A stretch of DNA of 64,000 bases from Solirubrobacteraceae bacterium (GCA_030447505.1 JAUJOT010000001.1:1-64000); one strand, 5' to 3'; positions 36,799-45,662 are shown, counted from the stretch's first letter. Numbers and translations are program-made. The notes: generated from the sequence alone by a model not told the origin.

Positions 36799-38282
36799 GC
36801 AGCCACCGCGACGCCGCCGCGGCGCGGATCGCCGGCGCCGCTGAGCTCGCCGGTCTGCGAGTCGCAGCCGACGATCTGCACGCCGCCGAAGAACATGCTC
36901 TTCGCGCGGAAGGCCTGGATCTCGTGCGGCTCGCAGCGCAGCTCGTCGAGCGGGATCCCGGGCTCGGTGTAGATCACGCCGCTCTCGAAGTGCACGCGCG
37001 GCTCGGCCAGCGCGGCGGCCGGCGGCAATCCGTGGTCGACGACGGCGACGATCGTCTGCAGCAGCGCCGAGCGGATCCGGTTGGATCCCGACGAGCCCAA
37101 CGCGACCTGGACCTTGCCGTTCGCCGCGACGACCGTCGGCGACATCATCGACGGCATTCGGCGCCCCGGCGGCGCGTGGTGAAAGCCGAGCGGGCTGAGA
37201 TCCTCCTCGCCCATGATGTTGTTGAGGTGGATCCCCGTGCCGGGCACGACGATCCCCGAGCCCTCGCCGTTGGTGCAGGTCACCGAGCACGCCCGGCCGG
37301 CCGCGTCGAGCACCGAGATGTGGGTCGTCGAGCCGAGGCGCGAGCCGAGGAAGCGCCCGGCGAAGCCCTGCTCGGCGAGGCCGTCCAGGAACTCCGGCGT
37401 GCGCTCGGACTGCGCCTCCTCCATCGAGACGACGATCGACGACAGCGACGGCGGCGACGGCGCGTCGTCCAGCCGCCCGAGCGCGAGCGCGAGCAGGATG
37501 CCGCCGGCCGAGGGCGGCGGGTTCGTGTAGACCTCGCGGCCGCGGTAGTGCACGCACAGCGGCGCGCGCTCGATCGGCTCGTAACGGCGCAGGTCCTCCG
37601 CCGTCAGCGCCCCGCCGCGCTCGGCGATCCAGCGCACGACGGCCTGCCCGATGTCGCCCTCGTAGAACGGTCGCGCGCCCTCGGCGCCGAGGCGTTCGAT
37701 CGCGTCGCCCAGCTCCAGATCGCGCCAGCGGCCATCCACGCCCAGCAGTTCCTGCGCCGGCGCGTAGATCGCCTCGCACTCGGACGTCGTGCGCAGGATC
37801 GCCTCGAGCAGATGGATGACCTCGGCCTGCTGCCTGTTGACGGTGACGCCCTCGCGCGCGAGCGCGGCCGCGGGCGCAGCGAGATCGGCGAGCGCCATCG
37901 AGCCCCAGCGGCGCATCGCCGCGTCGATGCCGGCCGGGTTGCCGTAGGCGCCGCAGGAGGCGGCGCCGACGTGGAAGACCTGGCGCGCGTCGCCGCCGAA
38001 GTCGACCTCGACCGGCACGAGCGGCGCGCGGTCCTGCCGGCAGGCGCCGAACCCGGGGGCGGCGACGAAGAAGTCCAGCAGCACCGGCTGCTCGCCGGGC
38101 TCGGCGACGAGCATGTAGCCGCCGGCGCCGGGCCCGCTCAGCAGCGGCTCGGCGACCCACGACGTGAGCATCGCCGCGACCGCGGCGTCGATCGCGTTTC
38201 CGCCCTCGCGCAGCACCTGCGCGCCCGCCTGCGCGGTGAGTGGATGACCGGCGGCGACGATGCCGTGTGCGCTCACGCTCAC
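36795..38282 (-). CDS. ggt: gamma-glutamyltransferase
   Basis: A 495-residue enzyme of the N-terminal-nucleophile hydrolase class. The autocleavage and nucleophile site is the first Thr of TTHIS (Thr319). Downstream, TNGEGSGIVVPGTGIHLNN and RRMPSMMSPTVV are the usual substrate-pocket motifs. The protein hydrolyses or transfers gamma-glutamyl groups, for example from glutathione-like compounds or poly-gamma-glutamate. No signal peptide is visible, unlike many secreted homologues. A TAGCCT box lies 6 nt before GTG 38282, and a 60-bp dyad lies immediately upstream of that box. Confidence 0.93.
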   Translation of the reverse strand: MSVSAHGIVAAGHPLTAQAGAQVLREGGNAIDAAVAAMLTSWVAEPLLSGPGAGGYMLVAEPGEQPVLLDFFVAAPGFGACRQDRAPLVPVEVDFGGDARQVFHVGAASCGAYGNPAGIDAAMRRWGSMALADLAAPAAALAREGVTVNRQQAEVIHLLEAILRTTSECEAIYAPAQELLGVDGRWRDLELGDAIERLGAEGARPFYEGDIGQAVVRWIAERGGALTAEDLRRYEPIERAPLCVHYRGREVYTNPPPSAGGILLALALGRLDDAPSPPSLSSIVVSMEEAQSERTPEFLDGLAEQGFAGRFLGSRLGSTTHISVLDAAGRACSVTCTNGEGSGIVVPGTGIHLNNIMGEEDLSPLGFHHAPPGRRMPSMMSPTVVAANGKVQVALGSSGSNRIRSALLQTIVAVVDHGLPPAAALAEPRVHFESGVIYTEPGIPLDELRCEPHEIQAFRAKSMFFGGVQIVGCDSQTGELSGAGDPRRGGVAVAA

Positions 38283-38288
38283 GTCACG

Positions 38289-38294
38289 AGGCTA
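38289..38294 (-). promoter_or_regulatory. -10 hexamer TAGCCT of the ggt operon
   Basis: It ends 6 nt before GTG 38282 on the minus strand. The dyad 38295-38354 begins at the very next base, placing the dyad over the -35 region. Confidence 0.5.
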
Positions 38295-38354
38295 GTGGGT
38301 CGCCCAGGAACGTTGCACCCGAGGTCTCGGCTGCAACGTCTGTGTGCGGCCCAC
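38295..38354. promoter_or_regulatory. 60-bp symmetric dyad, putative operator
   Basis: Outer arms GTGGGTCGC and GCGGCCCAC and inner arms ACGTTGCACCCGAG and CTCGGCTGCAACGT are arranged symmetrically with 6-nt spacers and a GT centre. Only one mismatch occurs in each arm pair. It lies between divergent ggt and DUF2294 genes, against the ggt -10 box. It looks like the binding site of one or two regulator dimers. Confidence 0.65.
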
Positions 38355-38461
38355 CAGCGGCGTGCGCCGCGGCCGCATCTTCCGCTGACGGGAAACCGTG
38401 GCGCGTCTCGAGGCGCACGGGGGTGTGGCGGCGACTCCCGACGCCTCTGGATGTCTGCCGA

Positions 38462-38467
38462 TAGGCT
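38462..38467 (+). promoter_or_regulatory. -10 hexamer TAGGCT, leaderless layout
   Basis: It ends 6 nt before ATG 38474, with no ribosome binding site between. Confidence 0.5.
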
Positions 38468-38473
38468 CGCGCG

Positions 38474-38947
38474 ATGAGCGACGCCTCCGGCTACCACGAC
38501 GAGCACGGCCAGAGCCTGCTCGAGCGGATCTCGAACGAGATGGTCCGCGCGCAGAAGAAGTTCTTCGGCAAGGGCCCGACGCAGGCGAAGTCCTACCTCC
38601 TCGACGACATGCTGTTCATCGTCATGCGCGGCGGCATGACGACGGCCGAGAAGACGATGCTCGAATTCGGACAGCCCGACCAGGTGCGCCAGTTCCGCCA
38701 GCTGTTCGAGAACGAGATGTCGGAGCGGCTGACCGACATGGTCCAGGAGCTGACGGGCCGCAAGGTGCTCACCTCTCAGTCCCAGGTGATGTTCGACCCG
38801 GACATCGTGGTCGAGATGTTCGTCTTCGACGCGCAGGCCGACAAGGCACACCGCGCAGCGACCGCCACCGGTCAGACGCGCGACGAGAGCATCGGCGAGG
38901 CGACCGACGAGGACGCGCTCGGTGCCGAGTCTGTAGCAGGGCAGTAG
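38474..38947 (+). CDS. DUF2294 domain protein
   Basis: A 157-residue acidic protein. The core (LLERISNEMVRAQKKFFGKG, MLFIVMRGGMTTAEKTMLE, VQELTGRKVLTSQSQVMFDP) matches the DUF2294 family (Na-translocating decarboxylase-associated by some annotations, but of unverified function). Length is slightly above the family because of a Gly/Glu-rich tail. It is divergent from ggt, with 191 nt between the starts, and may share its regulation through the dyad. Confidence 0.8.
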   Translation: MSDASGYHDEHGQSLLERISNEMVRAQKKFFGKGPTQAKSYLLDDMLFIVMRGGMTTAEKTMLEFGQPDQVRQFRQLFENEMSERLTDMVQELTGRKVLTSQSQVMFDPDIVVEMFVFDAQADKAHRAATATGQTRDESIGEATDEDALGAESVAGQ

Positions 38948-39008
38948 TCCGACGGATGAACGTGGTCCGACGGGATGAAGTGCGACGCGCGCGGGCATGC
39001 TCGTGGCG

Positions 39009-39892
39009 ATGCGGACGCCGCGCCTCGTACTCTGCGCGCTGCTGGCCCTGATCGTCGTCTCGCTCGGCGGCTGCGGCGGCGACGACGTCGGCGGCGAGGT
39101 CGACCGCGCCCGCGATCGCCTCGAGGCGCGTGTCGCCAAGGCGCGCCAGGACTTCGAGCAGCGGCGCGAGCGCTACGGGCAGCGCATCCGCGAGGTGCTC
39201 GACGAGCTCGAGCGCGTCTTCCCGCGCGCGCAGCGGACGAGCCCGACGGTGCGTTCGCGCGAAGCAACGAGCCCGAGACGATCGATGTGTTCATGACGCG
39301 CGTGCTCGACGACATCGACCGCTACTGGACGCGGACCTTCGCCGCCGCAGATCTCCCGATGCCGTCGGTGAGCTTCTCGGCGGTGCCGCCCGGCGCGCTG
39401 CGGTTGACGGCCTGCGGGACCGTGGCCAACGACGCCGCCGCGTTCTACTGCCCCAACGACGACACGATCTACGTCGCCCAGCAGTTCGCGGCCGACCTGT
39501 ACCGCGGCGTCCTGCGCGGGCTGCCCGGCGAACGGGCCGGCTATGGTCGCGCGGCCGGCGACTTTGCCGTCGCGTACGTCCTCGCGCACGAGTACGCCCA
39601 CAACCTCCAGCAGGAGCTCGGCATCTTCGACAACGACGTCGGGCGATCCGCCCGGCCCTACGAGCTGCAGGCCGACTGCCTGGCGGGTACGTGGGCGCAC
39701 TCCGTCTTCGAGGAGGGGCTGCTCGAGCCGGACGATCTCGAGGAGGCGACGAACGCGGCGCTCGCCGTCGGCGACTTCGACGTCGGCAACGCGCAGCACC
39801 ACGGCACGCCCGAGGAACGGCGCGACGCGCTGCTGACGGGGTACGACAGCGGCGAGCCCGCGCAGTGCAACCGGTTCGTCGGCGCGGCCTGA
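39009..39892 (+). pseudogene. neutral zinc metallopeptidase (YpfJ-like), single frameshift
   Basis: An N-terminal lipoprotein signal (LVLCALLALIVVSLGGC) and a coiled stretch (RARDRLEARVAKARQDFEQR) are read in one frame from ATG 39009. The peptidase domain continues in another frame from about 39228-39270 (EPETIDVFMTRVLDD). It holds the zinc motif LAHEYAHNLQQ, the upstream CGTVANDAAAFYCPNDDTIY and the third-ligand region YELQADCLAGTWAH. This is the putative neutral zinc metallopeptidase family. One indel separates otherwise intact parts, so this may be a sequence error and not a dead gene. Confidence 0.75.
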
Positions 39893-39914
39893 CGCGGCCG
39901 TGACGGCGGTCGCG

Positions 39915-41474
39915 TCAGAACCGGCGCGGCATGAACTCCGGCACGTCGAGCTCCGTCACGCCCAGCCCGCTGCGGCGAGTCGTGGACGGGGCGGGCGCGG
40001 GCACCGGCGGACGGCGGCGAGGGTCGTCGCGCTCGCGAGTGATCGGCTGCCGGCGGGCGATCGTGCCGCGCGAGACGCGCGGCTCGCCGCGCGGCTCCTC
40101 GAAGCGCTTGGGCGCCGGCTGGCCCGAGTAGCGGGTCGCCACGACCGTCACCCAGACCTGGTCGTCGAGATCCTCGTCGACCATCGCGCCGAAGATGATG
40201 TTGGCCTCGGGGTGAGCGGCCTCGGAGACCGCCTTCGCCGCCTCGTTGATCTCCCACAGCGACAGGTCGCGGCCACCCGTGATCGACAGCAGGATCGAGT
40301 GCGCGCCCTCCATGCTCGTCTCCAGCAGCGGCGACTCGACGGCCTTCTTGGCGGCGTCGACGGCGCGGTTCTCGCCCGTGCCCATGCCGATGCCGAGCAG
40401 CGCGTTGCCGGCGTCGGCCATGATCGTGCGCACGTCGGCGAAGTCGAGGTTGATGACGCCGGGCAGCGTCACGAGGTCGGAGATGCCCTGCACGCCCTGG
40501 CGCAGGACGTCGTCGGCGACGCGGAACGCCTCGACCATCGACGTCTGCTTGTCGAGCACCGAGAGCAGGCGGTTGTTCGGCACCACGATCAGCGTGTCGA
40601 CCTCGTCCTTGAGGGCCTGGATGCCGAGCTCGGCCTGCTCGCGGCGGCGCGAGCCCTCGAAGCCGAAGGGCTTCGTGACGATGCCGACCGTCAGGGCGCC
40701 GATCTCGCAGGCGATCCGCGCGACGATCGGCGCCGCGCCGGTACCCGTTCCGCCGCCGGCCCCGGCGGCGATGAAGATCATGTCCGAGCCCTTCAGCAGC
40801 GCCTTGATGCGGTCGTACTCCTCCATCGCGGCGGCGCGCCCGAGATCGGGGTTCGAGCCCGAGCCCAGGCCGCGCGTCAGCGTCGAGCCGATGTGCAGCG
40901 TGATGTCGGCGAGCGAGTCCTGCAGCGACTGCAGGTCGGTGTTGATCGCGACGAACTCGACGCCCGCGACGTGCGCCTCGACCATCCGGTTGACGGCGTT
41001 CGAGCCGCCGCCGCCGACACCGACGACGCGGATCACGGGCTGGCCGGCAGGCTTGGCCTCGCCGAATGGCAGCGGCCGGTCGCTCGCGTCGGTGCGTGCG
41101 AAGACGTCGTCGAGCTCGGGCTCGAGGGTCGCGTGGCGGGCGCGCCCGGCGGCCGGCGTCGCGCGCTCGGGCGCCTCCATCAGGTTCTCGGGAATCTCGG
41201 CCGAGAAGGCGGAGCGCAGCCGCTGCTGCGGCGACGGCGTGCGCTGCTCCTCGTCGTCGATCGGCCCCGAAGGGCCGGCCAGCGACGGGTGCGGCACCTC
41301 GCGCGGCGGGATCTCCTCGATCGGCGTCGGCTCGGGGGCGTCGCGTGCGACGCCCTCGGCGGCGGCGCTGCCGTCATCGGCGCCCGGCTCGGCCTGCTTG
41401 GCGTCCTCCTCGGTCTTGCGAAAGAGCGCGGCCAGCGGTCCCTCCCTCATGCTCGCGCGCTTACCGGATGCCAT
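39915..41474 (-). CDS. ftsZ: cell division protein FtsZ with long N-terminal extension
   Basis: A 519-residue protein. Residues 1-147 are a Pro/Glu/Ala-rich, probably disordered extension absent from typical FtsZ. The GTPase core then begins with RVVGVGGGGSNAVNRM. The tubulin signature is GGGTGTGAAP and the T7 catalytic loop is NLDFADVRTI. The C-terminal peptide TELDVPEFMPRRF matches the conserved tail that binds partners. All catalytic parts are intact, so it should polymerise at the division site. ATG 41474 overlaps the ParA gene by 14 nt; ATG 41450 would shorten the extension by eight residues. No dcw genes lie nearby. Confidence 0.92.
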   Translation of the reverse strand: MASGKRASMREGPLAALFRKTEEDAKQAEPGADDGSAAAEGVARDAPEPTPIEEIPPREVPHPSLAGPSGPIDDEEQRTPSPQQRLRSAFSAEIPENLMEAPERATPAAGRARHATLEPELDDVFARTDASDRPLPFGEAKPAGQPVIRVVGVGGGGSNAVNRMVEAHVAGVEFVAINTDLQSLQDSLADITLHIGSTLTRGLGSGSNPDLGRAAAMEEYDRIKALLKGSDMIFIAAGAGGGTGTGAAPIVARIACEIGALTVGIVTKPFGFEGSRRREQAELGIQALKDEVDTLIVVPNNRLLSVLDKQTSMVEAFRVADDVLRQGVQGISDLVTLPGVINLDFADVRTIMADAGNALLGIGMGTGENRAVDAAKKAVESPLLETSMEGAHSILLSITGGRDLSLWEINEAAKAVSEAAHPEANIIFGAMVDEDLDDQVWVTVVATRYSGQPAPKRFEEPRGEPRVSRGTIARRQPITRERDDPRRRPPVPAPAPSTTRRSGLGVTELDVPEFMPRRF

Positions 41475-42252
41475 GGGAGAGAACCTCCTTCGCGAGATCG
41501 CGATAGGACTGGGCGGCCGTGCCGTCCGGGTCGTACTTGAGAACCGACATGCCCTTCACGGGAGCCTCCGCGAAGCGCACGGTCTTCTTGATCCGTGAGG
41601 CGAACAGCCGGTCTCCGAAGTTCTCCTCGAGGATCTCGATCGCCTCCTTGGCGTGCACGGTCCGCGTGTCCATCATCGTGGGCAGGATGCCCTCGATCTG
41701 AACGTCCGGATTGAGGTTCTCGCGGATCATCTGGAGCGTGTTCTGCAGCTGGATCAGCCCTCGCATCGACAGATACTCGCATTGCACGGGGACGATCACC
41801 TTGTGCGCCGCCGTCAGGGCGTTGATCGTCAGCAGCCCGAGCGACGGCGGCGTGTCGATGCAGATGAAGTCGTAGTCGTGCTCGACGGCCTTGAGCGCCT
41901 TGTCGAGCGAGCGCTCACGGCCGATCTGCGTGGACATCGCGATCTCGGCGCCGGCGAGGTCGATCGAGGCGCAGGCGACGTCGATCTCCCGCCTGCGGAT
42001 GACCTGCTTGATCGGGATGTGATGCACGAGCACGTCGTACATCGACAGCTCGAGCGTGTCGGGGTCGATCCCCTGCGACATCGTGAGGTTGCCCTGCGGA
42101 TCCATGTCGACGCACAGCACGCGGTGGCCCTGCTCGGCGAACGCGGCGGCGAGGTTGAGCGTGGTCGTCGTCTTCGCGACGCCGCCCTTCTGGTTGGCGA
42201 ACGCGATGACGCGAGCTTGATCGGGCTCGTCGGAGCTATGGAAACCGGACAC
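41461..42252 (-). CDS. ParA/Soj-type partition ATPase
   Basis: A 263-residue ATPase with the deviant Walker A KGGVAKTTTTLNLA, the switch CVDMDPQGNLT, Walker B-like DFICIDTPPSLGLL and the C-terminal positioning region RTVHAKEAIEILEENFGDRL. It belongs to the Soj/ParA group that moves chromosomes, plasmids or protein complexes along the nucleoid. No parB gene is adjacent. Instead it overlaps ftsZ by 14 nt, so it may position the division ring or another cell-cycle cargo. Start ATG 42252. Confidence 0.9.
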   Translation of the reverse strand: MSGFHSSDEPDQARVIAFANQKGGVAKTTTTLNLAAAFAEQGHRVLCVDMDPQGNLTMSQGIDPDTLELSMYDVLVHHIPIKQVIRRREIDVACASIDLAGAEIAMSTQIGRERSLDKALKAVEHDYDFICIDTPPSLGLLTINALTAAHKVIVPVQCEYLSMRGLIQLQNTLQMIRENLNPDVQIEGILPTMMDTRTVHAKEAIEILEENFGDRLFASRIKKTVRFAEAPVKGMSVLKYDPDGTAAQSYRDLAKEVLSHGIR

Positions 42253-42299
42253 GGGGCCTTATTCGCACGCGCGCGCGCTATTCCTTCACACGTCGCGAC

Positions 42300-42305
42300 T
42301 AGCAT
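42300..42305 (+). promoter_or_regulatory. -10 hexamer TAGCAT, leaderless layout
   Basis: It ends 9 nt before ATG 42315 in the 62-nt gap between the divergent ParA and bicupin genes. Confidence 0.45.
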
Positions 42306-42314
42306 TTCGGGCGG

Positions 42315-43226
42315 ATGATCGGGCACTGGGACGAGCTGCCGTGGACGAGCCACGAACACGGCGAGCTGCGCTTCGAGCGCCAGCGCCTGAGCCGGCCGCC
42401 GGGCGCCACGGGAGCGACGCTCAGCCGCTACCGGATCGCGCCCGGCGCGTGCTCGATGCCACAGCACGTGCACGTCGACGAGGAGGAGCTGTTCTTCGTC
42501 GTCTCGGGCTCGGGCCTCAGCTGGCAGGGCGACGCCGTGCACGAGGTCCGCGCCGGCGACCTGATCGTCCATCTCGCCGACGGCGCGGCGCACACGCTGC
42601 TCGCCGGCGCCGACGCGCCGCTGGAGGTGCTCGCCTACGCGAGCGGCTCCCCCACGCGGCTGACGCTGCTGCCGCGCGCCGGCGTCACGTGGATCGGCTC
42701 GCGCTGGATCCCGCCGGACGCGCCGCACCCCTTCGATGCCGAGCCGCCGATCGACGAGCTGCCGCCGATCGCGGCGCGCCCGTCGACGATCGTCGCGCTG
42801 CGAGACGTGCAGCCCAGCGTCCAGGACCGCGGCCGCGTGCACCGCACGCGGCGCGACCTCGCTCGCGCCGCCGGCTCGAAGCGCAGCGGCCTGCAGCACG
42901 TCACCGTCGCGCGAGGCCGGCGCTCCTCGGTGCGCCACTGCCACTCGCACGAGCACGAGCTGTTCGTCGTGCTCGAGGGCTCTGGGATGCTCCTGCTCGA
43001 CGACGAGCGCCACGCCGTGTCGCCGGGCTCGGTCGTCACGCGCCCCGCCGCGACAGGCGTCGCACACGCCTTTGAGGCCGGCGACGCCGGCCTCGTGCTG
43101 CTCGCCTACGGCACGCGCGAGCGTGGCGACATGTGCTGGTATCCGGACTCGCAGAAGATCGCCTTCCGTGGCCTGGGGATGATCGCCCGCGTCGCGCCGC
43201 TGGACTACTGGGACGGTGAGGAATGA
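42315..43226 (+). CDS. bicupin protein
   Basis: A 303-residue protein with two cupin barrels. The first carries PQHVHVDEEELFFVVSGSG with metal-type His/Glu residues, and the second carries RHCHSHEHELFVVLEGSG with the same motif. Both barrels look able to bind a metal, as in oxalate decarboxylase-type or sugar-isomerase-type bicupins; the reaction is unknown. It is the first gene of a four-gene operon, and its TGA overlaps the next ATG. Confidence 0.82.
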   Translation: MIGHWDELPWTSHEHGELRFERQRLSRPPGATGATLSRYRIAPGACSMPQHVHVDEEELFFVVSGSGLSWQGDAVHEVRAGDLIVHLADGAAHTLLAGADAPLEVLAYASGSPTRLTLLPRAGVTWIGSRWIPPDAPHPFDAEPPIDELPPIAARPSTIVALRDVQPSVQDRGRVHRTRRDLARAAGSKRSGLQHVTVARGRRSSVRHCHSHEHELFVVLEGSGMLLLDDERHAVSPGSVVTRPAATGVAHAFEAGDAGLVLLAYGTRERGDMCWYPDSQKIAFRGLGMIARVAPLDYWDGEE

Positions 43227-43645
43227 CGCTCGTACTCGCCGCCGAGCCGCTCGTCGCGTGCGCCGACGCGGGCGACGCGCAGTGCCGCGCCGTCCAGCGG
43301 CTGCTGCTGGCCGAGCGGGGGCCGTTCATCCTGCCGGGGCCGGTACCGGAGGAGGTCGACGCGCTGCTCTCGGCGCGCGTCGGCGCGCACGCGCGGCGCG
43401 GCTTCTTCGAGGACCTCGCGGCGCGCCGCTTCCACGTCGAGCGGCTCACCTCGCGCGACGTGCCGCAGCTCGAGCGGATCGAGCGCCAGTATTCCGAGCT
43501 CGGGCTCGGCCTTGCCGAGATGGCGATGATCGTCGTGGCAGCGCGCCTGCGCTGCACCCGCATCGTGACCTTCGACGAGCGGTCGTTTCGCCAGATCCGG
43601 CCGCTCTACGGCGACGCGTTCACGCTGCTTCCGGCCGACGGATGA
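43223..43645 (+). CDS. PIN-domain protein
   Basis: A 140-residue protein in the PIN/VapC size range, with acidic residues at the usual positions (GPVPEEVDALL, LGLGLAEMAMIVVAARL, RIVTFDERSF). PIN domains are metal-dependent ribonucleases, often toxins. No antitoxin-sized gene is adjacent; the neighbours are a bicupin and an ArsA-like ATPase, both overlapping by 4 nt. The N-terminal Asp expected near residue 5 is replaced by AAEP, so catalytic competence is uncertain. Confidence 0.75.
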   Translation: MTLVLAAEPLVACADAGDAQCRAVQRLLLAERGPFILPGPVPEEVDALLSARVGAHARRGFFEDLAARRFHVERLTSRDVPQLERIERQYSELGLGLAEMAMIVVAARLRCTRIVTFDERSFRQIRPLYGDAFTLLPADG

Positions 43646-44544
43646 GCGCGCTGCTGGAGCGCCGCCTGCTCGTCGTGACGGGCAAGGGCGGCGTCGGCAA
43701 GACGACGGTCGCCGCAGCGCTCGGCCTCGTCGCGGCGCGCGCCGGCATGCGCACGATCGTCGCCGAGGTCGCACAGCGCGGCGACGTCGCGAGCGTCTTC
43801 GAGCGGGAGGGATCTGAGCCCTTCGAGGAGGTCGATCTCGCGCCGAACCTCTTTCACATCTCGATCGATCCGCAGGACGCCCTGGAGGAGTACCTGCGCG
43901 ACCAGCTTCCCTCCGGCGCCGTCGCCGAGCTGCTGATCCGCAGCCGTGTCTTCGCGATCGTCGCGGCCGCGACGCCGGGCATGCGGGAGCTGCTGACGGT
44001 CGGAAAGCTGTGGGAGCTCGCTCAGCTCGACCGGCGCACGCCGGGCGCGGGTGCCTACGACCTCGTCGTCGTCGACGCGCCCGCGACCGGCCACGGCGTC
44101 GCCGTGCTCAGCGCACCGCGCACGTTCGCGGCCGCGGCCGGTGGCGGGCCGGTCGCGCGCCAGGGCAAGATCATCGACGCGATGCTCTCCGACCCCCAGC
44201 AGGTCGCGGTCGTCGCGGTCGCCACGGCCGACGAGCTCGCCGTCACGGAGACCGGGTCGTTGCGCTCGTCGCTGAAGGAGCGCATGGGCCTGCCGCTCGA
44301 GCACGTCGTCGCGAACATGCTCGACCCCGATCGCTTCAGCGCCGCTGAGGCAACCCTGCTCGAGCCCCACGTGCGCCATCCGGCGGTGGCGCGCGCGCTG
44401 CGCGGCCACCACCGCGCGCTGCGCCAGCGCGCGCAGCTCGCGCGCCTGCGCGAGCTCACCGGCCGCGCGCCCGCGCAGCTGCCGCTGCACCCCGGCGGAC
44501 CGGACCTCGAGCTGCTCGCCGACGAGCTCGAGCAGCAGCTGTGA
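43642..44544 (+). CDS. ArsA/Get3-like ATPase (first of pair)
   Basis: A 300-residue ATPase with Walker A GKGGVGKTTVAA, switch-like AEVAQRGDVASVF and Walker B LVVVDAPATGHGVAVL. It resembles the short actinobacterial ArsA-type proteins that occur as adjacent pairs. The cysteine arsenite site of true ArsA is absent. The probable role is as one half of a heterodimeric ATPase acting on membrane-protein or anion cargo. It starts with ATG 43642 inside the PIN stop (ATGA) and ends overlapping the second ATPase. Confidence 0.85.
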   Translation: MSALLERRLLVVTGKGGVGKTTVAAALGLVAARAGMRTIVAEVAQRGDVASVFEREGSEPFEEVDLAPNLFHISIDPQDALEEYLRDQLPSGAVAELLIRSRVFAIVAAATPGMRELLTVGKLWELAQLDRRTPGAGAYDLVVVDAPATGHGVAVLSAPRTFAAAAGGGPVARQGKIIDAMLSDPQQVAVVAVATADELAVTETGSLRSSLKERMGLPLEHVVANMLDPDRFSAAEATLLEPHVRHPAVARALRGHHRALRQRAQLARLRELTGRAPAQLPLHPGGPDLELLADELEQQL

Positions 44545-45662
44545 CGACCGCGCGCGGCATCGCCGAGCGGCTCGAGGACAAGCGCATCTGCATCGTCGCG
44601 GGGTCGGGCGGCGTCGGCAAGACGACCGCCTCGGCCGCGCTCGCGCTCGGCCTCGCCGCCACCGGCAAGCGCGTCGCGGTCGTCACGATCGATCCCGCGC
44701 GGCGCCTGGCGGACGCACTCGGCCTCGAGCAGCTCGGCAACGAGCCGCGGCTGGTCGACCCGGCGCTGCTCGACGCGAACGGCGTCGAGATGCGCGGCGA
44801 GCTGTGGGCGATGATGCTCGACCCCAAGGCGACGTTCGACGGGCTGATCGACAAGCTCGCGCCCGACGAGCGCACGCGCGACGACGTCCTGGGCAACCGC
44901 ATCTACGCGCAGCTGTCGAGCGCGATCGCCGGCTCGCAGGAGTTCAGCGCCGTCGCGAAGCTCTACGAGCTCGATCGCGACGGGGACTACGACGCGATCG
45001 TGCTCGACACGCCGCCGTCGCGCAACGCGCTGGACTTCCTCGACGCACCCGACCGGCTGACGGACTTCTTCGAGGGACGCGCGCTGAAGCTCTTCCTCGT
45101 CCCGACCGGGATCGCTGCGCGCGTCCTGGGCGCGGGCACGAGCGTCGTGTTCGGGATCCTCAAGAAGCTCACCGGCGTCAACCTGCTCGACGACGTCTCG
45201 ATCCTGTTTCGCGCGATGGGCGGGCTGATCGACGGCTTCCGCGAGCGTGCGACCGCCGTCAAGGCGCTGCTCGCCGACCCGGGCACGACGTTTCTCATCG
45301 TCGCCTCGCCCGAGCGCGAGCCGGTCGCCGAGGCGATCTTCTTCCGCCAGAAGCTGCGCGAGGCGCGGATGCCGTTCGGCGGGCTGATCGTCAACCGGGT
45401 GGCGGTCCTCGACGAGGACGAGGACGCCGACCTGATCGCGATCCGCGCTGCGCTGCGAGACGAGCTCGGCGACGCGCTCGCGACGAAGGTCGCACAGAGC
45501 GCGGCGGACCTGCAGCTGCTGGCGAGCCGCAACGCGGAGGCGATCGAGCGCCTGAAGGCGGCGTTCGACGAGCCCGAGCCGATCGTCGTCCCGCGGCTGG
45601 ACGGCGAGCTGCAGGACCTCGACGGGCTGCTCGTGCTGTACGGGATGCTCACCTCATGTTGA
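44541..45662 (+). CDS. ArsA/Get3-like ATPase (second of pair)
   Basis: A 373-residue ATPase with Walker A GSGGVGKTTASAAL, switch I TIDPARRLADAL and Walker B IVLDTPPSRNALDFLD. The helical region around FLVPTGIAARVLGAG and NLLDDVSILFRAMGGLIDGF lies where Get3 forms its hydrophobic cargo groove. Its GTG start overlaps the preceding stop (GTGA), which argues for a stoichiometric complex with the first ATPase. The 3' end overlaps the convergent secreted-protein gene by 14 nt. Confidence 0.87.
   Translation: MTTARGIAERLEDKRICIVAGSGGVGKTTASAALALGLAATGKRVAVVTIDPARRLADALGLEQLGNEPRLVDPALLDANGVEMRGELWAMMLDPKATFDGLIDKLAPDERTRDDVLGNRIYAQLSSAIAGSQEFSAVAKLYELDRDGDYDAIVLDTPPSRNALDFLDAPDRLTDFFEGRALKLFLVPTGIAARVLGAGTSVVFGILKKLTGVNLLDDVSILFRAMGGLIDGFRERATAVKALLADPGTTFLIVASPEREPVAEAIFFRQKLREARMPFGGLIVNRVAVLDEDEDADLIAIRAALRDELGDALATKVAQSAADLQLLASRNAEAIERLKAAFDEPEPIVVPRLDGELQDLDGLLVLYGMLTSC

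Noticed and set aside
43223-43645. Classic VapBC toxin-antitoxin pair
   Set aside because: There is no small antitoxin-like gene on either side; both neighbours are large enzymes overlapping by 4 nt.
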